64,000 nucleotides of DNA, from the NCBI GenBank assembly GCA_963691655.1, contig OY829327.1:66600079-66664078 (forward strand). The letters run 5' to 3'. Positions 45,221 to 56,996 of the stretch are shown piece after piece; the first letter of the stretch is position 1; every line of letters begins with the position of its first letter. The position numbers were made by a program, and so were the translations under genes. The notes under the pieces were generated by a model. That model saw only the letters and a program-made list of their open reading frames with translations, was not told the origin of the DNA and made no database searches. This stretch comes from Toxonevra muliebris (taxonomy: Eukaryota > Arthropoda > Insecta > Diptera > Pallopteridae).

Positions 45221-45751
45221 GTAGGTTAGGTTAGGTTAGAAGTGGCGGCGAATGCCTCACATAGACCGCAAGTTCCATAGTGTTACCACAAACTCTCTTA
45301 AGTCAAACAGAACTTCGAGCTACATCCAATACTGTTTCCAGGTATGCGCAAAGTTTTTTAAGAGAGCCAGATTTATACTCGTTAAACCATTTAAGGAAAG
45401 AAAAAATGCTTTCCCTAACGAGTCCTAGCTAGTATTGGGCAATGGCAATGGCAAAGAATATGTTCCAAAGACTCCTTAGTCACAGAGTCATTACAGTTCC
45501 TACATAGGTCGTTTTCCACCAAACCAAGCTTTTTGGCATGATACCTCAAAAAGCAATGCCCAGTAATTACGCCTACCAGTAAACTACATTCTTTGCGAGC
45601 CAGCGAGAGCAACAGTTCAATTTTGGTACAAGAGTATTGGGGCCAGAGAATTTTAGCTATACGGGAGGAGTTTAGGCTACTCCCTCTTCCATTAGAGGTC
45701 GAGTAAAGTTGTTTGTCGAATGCTGTGTAATAGAAGCGGAGTGATGGCGAG
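45221..45751 (-). mobile_element. 5'-truncated LINE 3' end inserted in the RTE-like element
   Basis: A 7-bp duplication, atgtgtg, flanks it (45214-45220 and 45752-45758). The open part (45415-45751) encodes RIAKILWPQYS, then LLVGVITGHCFLRYHAKKLG and CRNCNDSVTKESLEHILCHC, the region after RNase H and the zinc knuckle of I/LOA/R1-type LINEs. A 190-bp 3' UTR ends in a (TTAGG)n-like tail on the plus strand (45221-45239). Removing the insert puts the RTE frame back in register, which confirms the boundaries. Its last 60 bp match the 3' end of the SINE at 516-826. Confidence 0.85.
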
Positions 45752-45758
45752 ATGTGTG

Positions 45759-46075
45759 TTAATGCGCAATGATTTGGTCTTTGGAATGTTGATTGCCAAG
45801 CGGGCTGTCGCGACTGATTCTTGCACCAGTTGCAGTTTCGATGCCATGTCCCAAGTAATGCCACTTCTAGATCTCGTTCCGTTTTTCATGATGCATGCCG
45901 CACACCAGTGAATACCCTTATCCGCCAGCACTTATCTTAGCCTGGCTGTAGTGCGTAGACAGCCTTATGTTTATTTTGTGAGCAATGAGCTTTTTGATAG
46001 TTCTTCTTTAGCCTTCTTTTAGTTCATCCGGAATCCCGCCCGTTCTCCAAAACTCCTCTATTATAGGATATATTA
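45759..46075 (-). pseudogene. RTE-like LINE, middle of reverse transcriptase
   Basis: In changing frames the minus strand gives EEFWRTGGIPDELKEG (46020-46070, fingers region) and DMASKLQLVQESVATARLAI then NIPKTKSLRINT (just after the palm). The YADD box expected between them is not found: the piece GIHWCAAC…SRSGITW sits there instead, so the catalytic centre has been lost by deletion or mutation. It continues in register with 44636-45213. Confidence 0.75.
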
Positions 46076-46087
46076 GTCATGCACTTG

Positions 46088-46312
46088 ATTCGAGGTCAAA
46101 AGACTCCAAGTGACTCCAATTGACCTCAAATCCCCAATTGACTCCAAAAGACTTAAACTGACTCCAATTGACTTCAAATTCCCAATTGACTCCAAAAGAC
46201 TTAAACTGACTCCAATTGACTTCAAAATCCCAATTGACTCCAAAAGACCCCAAGTGACTCCAATTGACTGCAAATTGCAATTGACTCCAAATTTGAGTTC
46301 AAGGTTACACAA
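46088..46312. repeat. 48-bp tandem repeat array inside the RTE-like element
   Basis: About four units of 48 bp, each built from the short motifs tgactccaattgac, ttcaaa, ccaattgactcc and aaaagac. In one minus frame each unit encodes the same 16 residues (SFGVNWEFEVNWSQFK). It separates the RT fingers from the endonuclease segment. Units are nearly identical in the centre and diverge at the edges. Confidence 0.9.
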
Positions 46313-46549
46313 GTGACTTCAAGTGACTCCAAGTGATTACAAAGCAGTCATGATTTTGAAATCATAAGATTTGCAGTCTCATGATTTCAAACAAAGACTG
46401 CACTCCCTTGACTCTAAAAAATACTTTTCTAAATGAATAACCAATCGGCGACTTCAAACAAAACTTCCAACTGCATTTTTTATTCTGGAGTCAAATATAT
46501 TATTCAGTAACTGCAATCAAAAATTATTATTCATTTGTGTCTTATGTCC

Positions 46550-47175
46550 TCAATTGATTGAACTCGTGTACAGCTCTGCTTTGTATACAATTTTGTGGAG
46601 TAAAATGGTACCTTCAATTACGAGATCTTTACTGGAGCATACTTTCGTAAAGAGTTCCGTGATGCTGATTCCATGGCATCCCATCACTTGTTCTAAGTTG
46701 TTGTCATTGGGGCCGATTTGAGCATTGAAGTCGCCAATTAGTAGCATAATGCCGCCTTGGTTTATGTTAGAGGTAACACTTGTCAGTAGGCTGCAAAAGG
46801 CTTCTTCATCAGAGTAATCCGATGTTTCGGTTGGCGGGTAGCATTGCACGAACGTAAAGTTTCCGACGCGGGTACGAAACTTCGCTGTGATGATCCAATC
46901 AGAGAGCGGTTTCCAATCCTTCAGCGTTTTGCGTGCCTGTTTTAAGAGTAAGAAACCCACTCCACTCGCATTGTGTTGATCTTTAGGTTTGCCAGAGAGT
47001 AAAAAAGTCAGTCCTTATTTCGTGGTGACTTCCCATCTGGCCATCTAGCTTCACAAAGGTCGAGAAAAAATAGTTTGTAGCTCAGAAATTCTTTACATAT
47101 TTGCACATCTGGCGCAAAAATCTGGCTTCGAAAGTGACCTAATGTTCGATGTTCCAAATCGTATTCTAGATTTCA
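46550..47175 (-). pseudogene. RTE-like LINE endonuclease domain
   Basis: The frame at 46550-46960 carries SDWIITAKFRTRVGNFTFVQ, CYPPTET and MLLIGDFNAQIGPNDNNLEQ then VMGCHG; GDFNA is a catalytic motif of the APE-type endonuclease. Broken frames upstream give CEARWPDGK and, near 47155, WN-I-RTLG-like sequence matching the domain start. RTE-type endonucleases share this order. The frame is interrupted several times, and the end towards 46550 loses similarity before the tandem array. Confidence 0.82.
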
Positions 47176-47693
47176 TGCTAAAGGTCGTCAACATTGAATC
47201 CGATTGTGTCCGACATTTTTTATTATTTCTTGTTGTGGTTTCCGTAATCATACCAAAAATATGAATTAATTATAAAATTTTAGCTTCAATATAACGAAGA
47301 CTCCTCTATAACGAACAGTTTGGACCGGTCCCAATGACTTCGTTATATGTAAAGAAGTCCGACTGTATTTTATAGTTAAAACTTTATAAAATTTGACTCA
47401 AATAAGTAAATTTCTCAGAAATCGAAATTAATATTGAAGATAATAATAAAGAAATGTTGAAAAACTAATTTAAAAATATCAAGATTACGTTGAAAATTAT
47501 CGTAAATCCAATAAAAATATTGCAAACATTCAAAGCTTATTTTCAAGAACGTTCACATGCGGCACATCAAATTCTCTATCCGGCTGCCATACTTGTCACT
47601 CACGTTAACAATAACTCTAAAATTAAAACTTAAATAATAATAAAAATTTTTGGTACTGTGCCAGGATTTTGTCCATTTGTGTGACAATTTTTA

Positions 47694-47948
47694 TCACGCC
47701 AAATGCAGCCGTGCCTGTTTCTTCACAATTATGTAAACGAAAAAAGTAGCCAAAATACTGAGAGGAAAAGCCAACACAAAATTATAATAACATTGAAAAT
47801 ACACAAAAGATTCCAAGTGCAGCTCGGCAGTTTCATTCAAAACATAATAAACTTTCATAGATACAGAAACTGACAGTGGTGAGTGACTGCGCATATAACG
47901 ATACTGGGAGGTGGCGTGCTTTTGAGCCTTTCCCTTGATTGAATACAT
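47694..47948 (-). CDS. Unassigned frame with a C-terminal membrane segment (possible host exon)
   Basis: An 84-codon minus frame, more GC-balanced than its neighbours. Residues about 55-76 (NFVLAFPLSILATFFVYIIV) form a good transmembrane helix followed by a short basic tail, KKQARLHLA, and a stop. Before it is VYYVLNETAELHLESFVYFQ with a possible N-glycosylation site (NET). This would suit the last exon of a single-pass or multi-pass membrane protein. No family is recognised, no matching exon was found, and the start is arbitrary. It may be chance. Confidence 0.2.
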   Translation of the reverse strand: MYSIKGKAQKHATSQYRYMRSHSPLSVSVSMKVYYVLNETAELHLESFVYFQCYYNFVLAFPLSILATFFVYIIVKKQARLHLA

Positions 47949-47959
47949 ACCTACTATAT

Positions 47960-50900
47960 TTTTATTTCGTTTTTACATTTTCATAATTTCGTTTATATAT
48001 TTTTCTGCTTATTTTTTCTTCATCATCCTAGTGTTTAAAAAAGTTAGTCATAATAAATTCGTGTTATGAATGAGTCTCACTCAGAATCAAAATTAATGGA
48101 TCATTCGATGCTTGTGGGCAGAACTGCTTGCGTACTTATAGAGTCCTCTTTATATTTCTCGTTCCATTTTAATCACATTTATAATGTCGTATTGTTGTTT
48201 TCTCCGTTGTGTTGTTATTGCTTTTTACGGTTTTGCTTATATATAATACATTGTAGTAAAATCTGTTTATTCTAAATACTTTTTGTACAGAATGGTTGGT
48301 AATCGAACATGCGGAAAGAGAAGAATATTGTGAATGCAAATGTGCGCGTTCAAAATGTGATCCCAATCTCATTTTTATCCCTAGAGCATGATCGAATTAT
48401 GATCACTAGGCTTCCCGTCTATTATTGAGAAATACTTGAAGGAGAGCGATAGCTCATTGGAATTTTAGGCATCAGTTGTTACCTAAGTAGATTGCTGAGT
48501 TCCGTATGTTTTAGTTTACGTTCCATTGCATCAACTAACTAGGACAAGTTGTAATAACTTTCTATGTCTTTCAATCAGAATTAGGAGTGTAGCAGGGCGA
48601 TTACATTTTTAGTTCAATTCAATTACTTTGATGTAATCGTCCTCGAATTTTTTTGAGTACCATTACAGTGCACATAATTTTTTTGGTTGACGTTTACAAA
48701 TAATAAATAAAAAACTCAAAAATGCACAGAAAGTTCAAAAATACAAAATTAAAGAATCAAAAATGGTATGCCAATCATATTGAAGTTAATGCTTTCAGTA
48801 CTGTGTCGGGATTAATGTCTCAACCAATTGATCGATTAATCTTTTACATTTCTCTATTTCAAAATTTTAGGGGTCACAACGCCGCAACCCCTCTCCTTCT
48901 CAAATAAGAAATATTTCAATACTTCATATTAATTCATTGTTATATTATTCATAATTCATATAATCTATTGTTGTCATTGCTTGCATTTAATTATTTCGTT
49001 AAAGTTCGGATATATCACAAGCCCTTTCTTTATTAAATTACCCCATACCATATTTACAAATTGCTACTGAAGTCGTTTTCAAGTAAAAAAGCAAAGGCTT
49101 CTTCAGGAGGAAGCGAAACTAACTTGCTTTGTTCGGAAGAAAGCGGTTTTCATATCTTGCTGAGCCGTGCTGGAAAAGACGTACTCTCTTTTACAAAAAA
49201 CACGCCAAATCTCTACTCTCTGATTTTTTAGCCGCAATTGTAGTAGGATGAACCATTATATAAATATTGTGATTTTGCTCCAAAAAACGATCAGTTACCA
49301 ACTTTCTCTTCAATCGGTTCTTTGCTTCTGCATAACTGAGCAGAGTTCATCCCATTTTACTTGAACATGGGTTTTCTTAATATTTATCATTAATTGCAAT
49401 AATAATGATTGCAGAAACCAACTTTGGGTATTTTTCTTTAACTGATTCAACATTTTGTTACAACGCAAACTTTTTTGTTAACAAAACCAAGCAAATTTCG
49501 TTTTTTTTTCTTAATTTCATCTTTTTCTCCCGAATTCAGTTCATTGTTTTTATTTTTTTTTGAGAACCCAATCGAAAACAGCATCATTTTTACGACTACT
49601 CTCTTGTTAAACTCTAAGCATTTCTTCGTGTTGCAATTCAAGTGTTTCTAGAAATTCCAAATATCTTTAAATCGGGCAAAAATGGGAAAAGTTTTTAATA
49701 ACACATTATTCTGAATACTTTTGTTAATAACTTGGCATTTGAAACTTTTTGCAAGCGCACTAAAAAGGTAATATTCCATTAAACACAAACACAATTGTTA
49801 GGTTTTATATAAAATTGCACGTGAACAAAACATTGCACAATTGGACCACAACACACAATTATGAAAAAAGTAGTATTAAGCATTTATTTAACACACCTTA
49901 ACTAATGTTTCCCATATTGACACTATCTCCGTTTTAATATTTTAAAATAATATTTACGCTTAAAGGCAGTTAATGTTTCCCCCAAATTTTAGTCCAGTCA
50001 ACTACTACTACTACTGCTACTACTCTATCAGCTCCTATCCAATCAGTTGACTTTGATCGTGCGCCAAAAAAAATGTTGTCCATAAAATTCAATCCAATAT
50101 ATTTTTTGTTTATCTTGGGTATCCAGTTTCAGAAAATCGATTCAGTTTAAAAATAAAAAACTATAAAAAAATTGTATTTAATGCCAACGCGTTTTTCAGC
50201 AATTGTCCGATTCATTTAATTTTTTAAATGCATATTATTAATAAATTTTTTTATAATAAAAATAAATAATATTTTTAGATAAAACTTGGAAACTTTTTTA
50301 TAGTGTAACCATTTCCGTATATTATTTTTTCAAAAGATCCATCTCGTAGCTCGATAATTTTCGATCTGAAAGAATAATAATATAAAATTTCTGTTTCAGA
50401 CGAAATTTTGTTTTTTCAAGTTTTGTCCTTATTTTAAATAAAAAAGATTTAAAACAATCTTGTAATACACTACACTTCTTCACTCGTTTTTTATGTCCCC
50501 TTAAGTATGACTACAGTAAATAAATGTACTTAGAATTTTTACGTGCGATTTCTGCTTTCAACTTCAATATTTTTTTAATATTTATTTAAGCATGGTTAAA
50601 CTTTAAAATATTTCAGTTGATTTGAATTCTCGTTGATTATGTTGCAAGCGAAACAGTGACAGCAATTTGCTGCAACTATTTTTTTCTTCTTCTTCTTTTT
50701 TCCCGATTTTATTGTTGAATGCGATTTGACTTCGTCGCTTTTTTTGTGTGTTTCCTTTTAAGCTGAAATGTGAATTTTATTGCATTCTCGTATTTATTCT
50801 ATAAATGAAATCGCATTTTCACTTTATTTATTTACTTGTCTCAATGCCATTGTAAATTTGTTGTAACAACTCAAAATATATTAAATTTCATTTGATTGAT

Positions 50901-52011
50901 GAAACAATTTTTTTTTTTTTTTTAACTTTCATTTCTGATTCCTTATTGCAACAAATAAATTTACAAACGTCTACCAAAACGCTGAGTTTGGCCAATGCCA
51001 ATGTAATTAATTTTCAGTTGTTATGATGTGATGTGCATTTGATTTATTTAGAATTTTATTTTTGTTATATCGAGAGATATCCATAAATATACTTAAAATG
51101 AAAATAATGTACATATCGTTAGCTTAGAGTGCAAAGGTGCTAAGTCCATCTTTTTAACTTTGCATGAGAGACAAAAAACTTCCGAGCATTTTTTACTGTA
51201 AGTATTGCTAAAATACAAAATTTCTGTGAAAAATTAAACAATCTGTTATATTTTGTTTTTGTAAAGTGCAGAATACGCAAAAAAAAGCACAAGCAACGCA
51301 CAGTGTCAAGTGTTTTACATAATAAGGGGATTAATGTCTCTTGCTTAATGCTTTAAAATCTAATTTTTCATAAAAAGTGGACTTAACACCTTTTCACTCT
51401 AAGCCAACGATATGTAAATTGAATGCAAAAGTTTGGAAAGCATTGAAACTTGTATATCTATACATATATATGTGCAGTGTTGGAAAAAATAATGAGATCC
51501 ACTGTAAAGTAACGTTATCATTTAAGTTCGAAAGCGTATGCATTTACGATAGTAGCGTGGTTGAATGTTCACATAAGAATTTTTGGCTGGAAAAAAAAAT
51601 AAGGACAAAACCTTGTCTTGTGCCCTTAAGACAAAGACTGGTAAAACAAATATTTTTTTTGTCAAACGGTAAGCTGTTGCGTAGAAAGATTGAGTTAAAA
51701 TTTTGTATTTGAAAGCTTTGCTTAAGCTTGATAGATCGAACAGAAATTTATGTGAAATAGTTAGTAGGAAACATTGTTCGGAAATTGAAAGAGCAAACTA
51801 TTAAAAAATTGAGGAAATCGGGCAAAACCGTTAGAGAAATATCAAGTATAATATAATAACAAGAATATGATTTTTAATGCTCTCAACTCAAGCAACTCAA
51901 CCAAAATGAGAGAGCAGAGGAGGAAAACGCAAAACATCGCAACGGTTTGACAAGATGTTGGTGCGGCATTAAAAAAAACTCATTTCTCTCTCACTTTTAG
52001 GAAGAAAGAGA
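47960..52011. other. AT-rich stretch, no gene recognised
   Basis: An (ACT)n-like run lies at about 50002-50024, and homopolymer runs occur near 49500 and 50910. Short frames are unremarkable. An antisense-like pair, cttagagtgcaaaggtg (51123) and cactctaagccaacgat (51396), may mark a small inverted repeat. Confidence 0.4.
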
Positions 52012-52013
52012 TA

Positions 52014-53146
52014 CGAAAGTTGCTACTTATGTTTTGAGATATGGCAACACCAGTGTAGATATGTTAAATTTGACATCAACATTGTAAATTTTGACGTTTT
52101 TGATGGTAAACGTACTCAGAACGTTTTGTCATACGAATGCTATTTGTGTTGTTTACAGTGACTTGAAAAATTCATCTCGGCCGAAAAATGGATATAAATC
52201 GTGAACATTTTCGTGCTCTCTTCTACTTTTGGTGATGAAACACCATCCCGAGCCACCATGTTTCGCTGGTTTTCAGAATTCAATCGTGGTCGTAGTTCGC
52301 TCCAGGACGAGTTTTGTGAAGGTCGTCCAAAATCGGTTGTTGTGCCAGATACTAATGCTGTGCGTGAATCGCTATTGCAAGATCGGCATGTGACTTATCG
52401 TGAGATTGAGACATGCTTGGGCATTAAATCCAATCGCATACATTAAATATTGCATAAACATTTGGCAAAGAGATTTGTTCGCGTTGGGTACCGTATAATT
52501 TGACAATCGTCCAAAAAAAGGCTCGTATCGATTGGTGCTTCAAAAGACATCTATAAGATCGTAACAGGTGACGAATCATGGATATATACATATGAGCCCA
52601 AAACTAAACAACAATCGACTGTATGGGTCTTCCAAAGTGAGCCAAACCCAACAAAAGTTGTTCGCGCACGAAGCACTTCGAAGTAAATGGTCTCCTGTTG
52701 GCTACCGTGCCATTACAGCAACGTAGAACAGTCAATTCTGAATGGTACACCATCATTTGTTTGTCAAAAGGGCTCGGAGAAATAAGGAAAACGAGCCGCC
52801 AAATACGAATCATTCTCCACCACGACAATGCGAGCTCTCATACATCGGCTCAAACGTGAGCCTTTTTGAGTACTCAAAACATCGAATTGATAGGTCACCG
52901 TCCTGATTTGGCACCTAATGACTACTTTTTATCCCTCACATAAAAAAAATTTGCGAGGTCAACGTTTTTCATTGCCTGAAAGAGCGGTTGATGTGTTCAA
53001 AAGGCATGTTTTGGAGTTACCCCATTCGGAATGGAAAAAGTGCTTCTGAAATTGGTTCAAACGGATGCGAAAATGTATTAATCTTCATGGAGAATATTTT
53101 GTAAAACAATAAAGTCATTATCTCAAAACTTAAGTATCAGCCCTCG
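52014..53146 (+). mobile_element. Full-length dead mariner element with TIRs and TA duplication
   Basis: The left end (from 52014, cgaaagttgctacttatg) mirrors the right end in reverse complement (cgagggctgatacttaag) over about 33 bp including gttttgagata. TA flanks both ends (52012-52013 and 53147-53148). The transposase is recognisable in pieces: PSRATMFRWFSEFNRGRSSL, then VTGDESWIYTYEPK (first catalytic D), TVWVFQSEPNPTKVVRARST, LHHDNASSHTSAQT (second D) and LRGQRFSLPERAVDVFKRHV. The third-D block is decayed. Many stops and frameshifts, so it is inactive. Confidence 0.88.
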
Positions 53147-53148
53147 TA

Positions 53149-53537
53149 TAAACTCGCCTGTCTTTTTCCAATTACCTATTTTCTATACCTCTGTCTTTCA
53201 GACAGGCGTTCATGCTTGCGCCTAGTGATGATTCGATACTCGATACTTTGGAAAATATTTATTTAAAAACTGAAATATTGCTATACAATATTTAAAATTG
53301 TGGATCATTTTACAATAATTTACAGTAATCAATATTTTTAACAAGCTTTAATCTGTTGATTAGTTTTCCTTCTATTATAAATTTTGTAGCGATTTGCTAA
53401 ATTAAATTAACGTCATTTCTATATGATTCACGTGTTTCCAGTGGAAATATCTCAAAACCATGTAAACTGTAGGCTCAACCAAGTGCATATGCAGATAATT
53501 CATTAATGCTGAGGGATGAAGTTACTCATGCTCATAC
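53149..53537. other. Spacer, nothing recognised
   Basis: AT-rich sequence between the mariner element and the 3' edge of a minus-strand LINE fragment. It may include that LINE's 3' UTR. Confidence 0.4.
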
Positions 53538-54440
53538 TTAATTTCGGGTAAGCATTAGCCACCGGGCTTTTGTTTGGTTTAGGAATATGATTAGTTTGTT
53601 AAAGTTAACTGTGGAAAAATCTTTCAAGTCGTTGAAAAACGGTTTTCCCGGCACCAGAGTCTGGTTTTTGCAAAGCGGCGTACACTTACAGAGTAGGTGT
53701 TCGACTGTCTCTTTCTCCCTGGTTTCGTTGCAGTTTCGACAGTGGTCGTTGAAGAGGACCTCCATTTTAGACGCATGAACGCCAATTGGCCAGTTAGTCT
53801 TACCACATCAATTCGGGTTCTGTATGCCCTCCCACCTGAGGTTGGCTTGGTGTAGGAAATGTTCGCGTATTTTCCTCTGAGCCTCTTTTAGTGGAATAAG
53901 AACTTGTTCCACTAGCGAGGATTGCTGAGAGGAACCTTGCTTAGCAAGTGCGTCGGCTTTAACATTTCCCTCAATGTTCCTATGGCCAGGAACCCAAATT
54001 AAGGATATGTCGGATATGTTTGCTAGTCTGTGAGATTCTTCTTGTACTGCCAGACCAGTTTGGATTTGGTGATAGGTGAATTTAAAGCCAAAATCGTGGC
54101 TTGGCTGTCAGAGAACAGTTTGATGATTTTCCCTGCTATATCTAGCGATTCTAAGATACGGCACGCCTCCTTGGTTGCTATGACTTCTGCCTGGAAGATG
54201 CTAGCATTGTTTGAGAGGCTAAGGGATTGAGTTATACCCAAGTCAGCTGAGTATATCCCCGCCCATACTCCGCAGTCCCATTTGGACCCGTCGGTGTAGA
54301 GAGTTATGTCGGATTGTTTGCCGTCCTTCCAGTCATTTCTAGTAGGAACGGAGGTCCTATACACCTTTTCAAGGTTAACTTTCGGTGTTAGGTAGTCTGC
54401 AGGTTCATTAAGCCCATTGGGAAATGCGTTAAGGATGTTA
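53538..54440 (-). pseudogene. LINE fragment: RNase H domain and C-terminal zinc knuckle
   Basis: The frame at 54023-54364 carries ITLYTDGSKWDCGVWAGIYS, IFQAEVIATKEACRIL and IKLFSDSQATILAL, giving the D, E and D active-site residues of RNase H. After frame changes the remainder yields CRNCNETREKETVEHLLCKC, a zinc-knuckle block, and the tail KPFFNDLKDFSTVNF. RNase H downstream of RT is found in I, LOA and some R1-related LINEs. The 5' portion (RT, endonuclease) is absent, consistent with 5' truncation near 54470. Confidence 0.85.
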
Positions 54441-54629
54441 TTGTGCCCGTAGGTCTTACTCTTTCTTATTCTTACTCTTTAGGTCAAGCTCTTTAAATTG
54501 ATATATAATATGAATAAGAATGTAGCTATACTAATAAATACTCGTATTTAGATATTGGTTATGGGGAATAAATTTCGACCCTATTTAAAGCTAAATACAT
54601 TGTAAGTTTATTTAAAGCATGCTACATCG

Positions 54630-54870
54630 GAGACGACAACTTTTTCCCGCCTTTCAGGTAATAATCGAAAAAGTCTGTTGTTCAAACAAGAAAGTCTGGA
54701 TCTTTTGAAACGATTTAATCATCATGCAAATTGTCGATACTTTTTGAACCGTTCTCAACAAAGGCCAACTGTATGAACCGAAATAATTGGAAATCCAAAG
54801 AGCAATGTCAGGTGAATATAGCGGGGGGCTGTATCTTTTTACCTGTTGTTCAGCGTATTTAAAGTCCTAT
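54630..54870 (-). pseudogene. C-terminal mariner transposase fragment
   Basis: The minus strand in two or three frames gives YSPDIAL followed by IQLAF…SIDNLHDD and KDPDFL, resembling the last third of a mariner transposase (YSPDLAP block with the third catalytic D). It is short and heavily decayed. No termini were found. Confidence 0.55.
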
Positions 54871-56040
54871 ACTCTGTCTGTAATCATTAAACAAGTACAT
54901 AGGTAGACTTGAAAAAAGAAATTACGTAGAAGTAACTCCAGAGAATTGTAAGGCACTCGCATTTACCAAAATGTATACTTCCGAAAAAGCTTTAGAATAT
55001 AAACATAAAGTTATTATATGATATATATGGGTGTTTTCATCTCAAGGGAACCCTCTTTTGCACAAAGTTTAGTCCTATTAGGTAGTAGTTACCACACCGA
55101 ATTTGAACGAGATCGGTCAAAAACCTGCCGAATTGGAGGAAAATTTTGACATTTTGGTCAAACAGCCACTGTTTCGGATACATGTAACTAATCACCAATT
55201 GCATTTAGAAAATTTTGTCTAATATGTTTTCGACAGATTTAATCTTTTGAAAAAAAAAATTACCAAATCAAAAATAATTTTTTTTCTTATTATTTTATTT
55301 GAGAACTTTGAGATTCAAAAGTGGGCTGAGACATGTTTACCTATCAAAATGAACATCTAATAACAAGAAACACATGGGCCATTTCATGTGAAGCGGACAA
55401 CGAAAAAAAAGTGAGGTTCCGAAATTCGTTGAAATTCGGCCTAATTGAACTTCTAGAAAATATGAATGTGGACACACAATTTTTGTTTTGTATAAAGTTT
55501 ATTTGCCAAGTTATGGGTTTTTAAAGGATTGACGTAATTGAAATATGGATTTTTCGAAAGTAATTTTTTGAATTAAACAAATTTACAATAAAATATTGAG
55601 CATGGTGATTTAAATAGGAAATTTACTGTTCTTTTCAATTAGGGAATCAATTCGGAAATTAAATTTGTTTTTTGCACCAAACCGGTAGTAAATCGCGGGT
55701 GTGAGCTTTTGACATTCGTATTCGCATCCGCATCCGTTATATCACTATTCTTAGACGGAATACTGTCAGCAAGCCTTTGAGCTGCTAGTTAGAATGCTGC
55801 CTATAAGGGCCAGTTAGAAAAAGTTTAAATACCATTACTATTAATTTAATTTGGGCTATAAATTGGTTCTTTCCATACAAACCGTCGGAACCTTACCGTT
55901 TGCCTTAAGGTAACATTCTAATATGGTCTTAATGGTTTGAGTTTGAAAATTCTGACTCAGGCGGACTTGAGAAACAGCCATACCGCAAAAAGCCTAACCA
56001 GATGTGCTCCGTAAGGGGATGTTATATCATTTTTCCTTTA
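54871..56040. other. Spacer with a dispersed repeat fragment
   Basis: 55315-55375 (aaaagtgggctgagac, then tatcaaaat) matches 14475-14535, next to the gtattgtggacc element. No coding region supported. Confidence 0.45.
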
Positions 56041-56059
56041 GTTAGTCATTTAACTCCGT

Positions 56060-56400
56060 TCTGAAAGAATTTGATATAAGCGAAACTAAGATATTGTCGT
56101 ATGCGGAAGTTCTGGTTACTTTGGTAACTAAACGTGATATCATCATGAACGGAGCTCTGGGTAAATTCAGTCACCAGGCAGCCAGATGTCACATAGGGGT
56201 TAACCAACAGAAAACAGAGCTATTTCGGTTGACCACTTTGGCTAAAATACTAATTTTTAATCTTTCTCTATTAAACAACCATCAGCTGGGAGTTATTTTG
56301 GAGAGCAAGCTAAAAGGCTTGTTCGTTTTTTTACGCTAGCAAAATAACATTCGATAAGTGGGGATTGCATTCAAAAATGGTACTCTGATTGTCGGCGATA
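56060..56400 (+). pseudogene. Non-LTR reverse transcriptase palm/thumb fragment
   Basis: The frame at 56094-56339 contains SYAEVLVTLVTKRD where YADD is expected, then MNGALGKFSHQAARCHIGVN, QQKTELFRLT and LLNNHQLGVILESKLK, which is the order seen after the palm in R1/LOA/I-type LINEs. YADD has become YAEV, so the catalytic aspartates are gone. Sequence to about 56400 may continue in another frame. Confidence 0.75.
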
Positions 56401-56994
56401 TCGTCATGTGTGCTACAATAGTTTCTCTAAACCACCACGAATAAAAGCTTCAATGAAGTTAGGCTCAGAGGGTCAGCCTACTGGACTGCTGGATCACATG
56501 GCCACAGCAATATATTACACATAGCCTATCAGTGATGAGCTATCAGCATGATCGCCCAACGATCATCGCCAAGTTGAAAGGCCCAATATTACATTGAGTA
56601 CGGTACAAATACAGATTCCTTATAAACAAATATGCTCACTCGCATTGTCGATTGTTGGCATTGCTCATACATTGTTTCCTAATGCTTGAGTATAACGCAT
56701 GATTTGCAACTGTATTTGCCCTATACACTTACATAGGTGATTAATAAACAATTCGATTCTTAAGAATATTTTATTTCCTTGAAAAAATTTCTACAATTAA
56801 AAGCAAAAAAATTTTAAATAAATAAAGTTTTAATTAACACTCACGTCCGTTCTTTAAGCGCAACATAAATACAAAACAAAATTCCGACCACAAAAGTTGC
56901 TCAAGCATTTTATTGCACCGCATAAACACATACACATTCGCATGGTAGGACATAGAGGGAGATATACGAAAACGTACCTACATGTATATGCATA
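56401..56994. other. Spacer, nothing recognised
   Basis: The first 150 bases are relatively GC-rich and may belong to the LINE fragment upstream. The rest is AT-rich. Confidence 0.4.
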
Positions 56995-56996
56995 TA

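Larger units (their letters stand above)
44169..47365. mobile_element. pogo/Tigger-like element ends enclosing nested LINEs
   Basis: The left end is cagtcagactccgctataat and the right end in reverse complement is cagtcggacttctttacata. TA dinucleotides flank both (44167-44168 and 47366-47367). Repeats of ctataacgaa-like sequence fill both ends (44190-44380 and 47285-47345). This matches Tigger/pogo-type termini. No pogo transposase is visible; the interior is occupied by an RTE-like LINE, itself split by another LINE. Confidence 0.75.
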
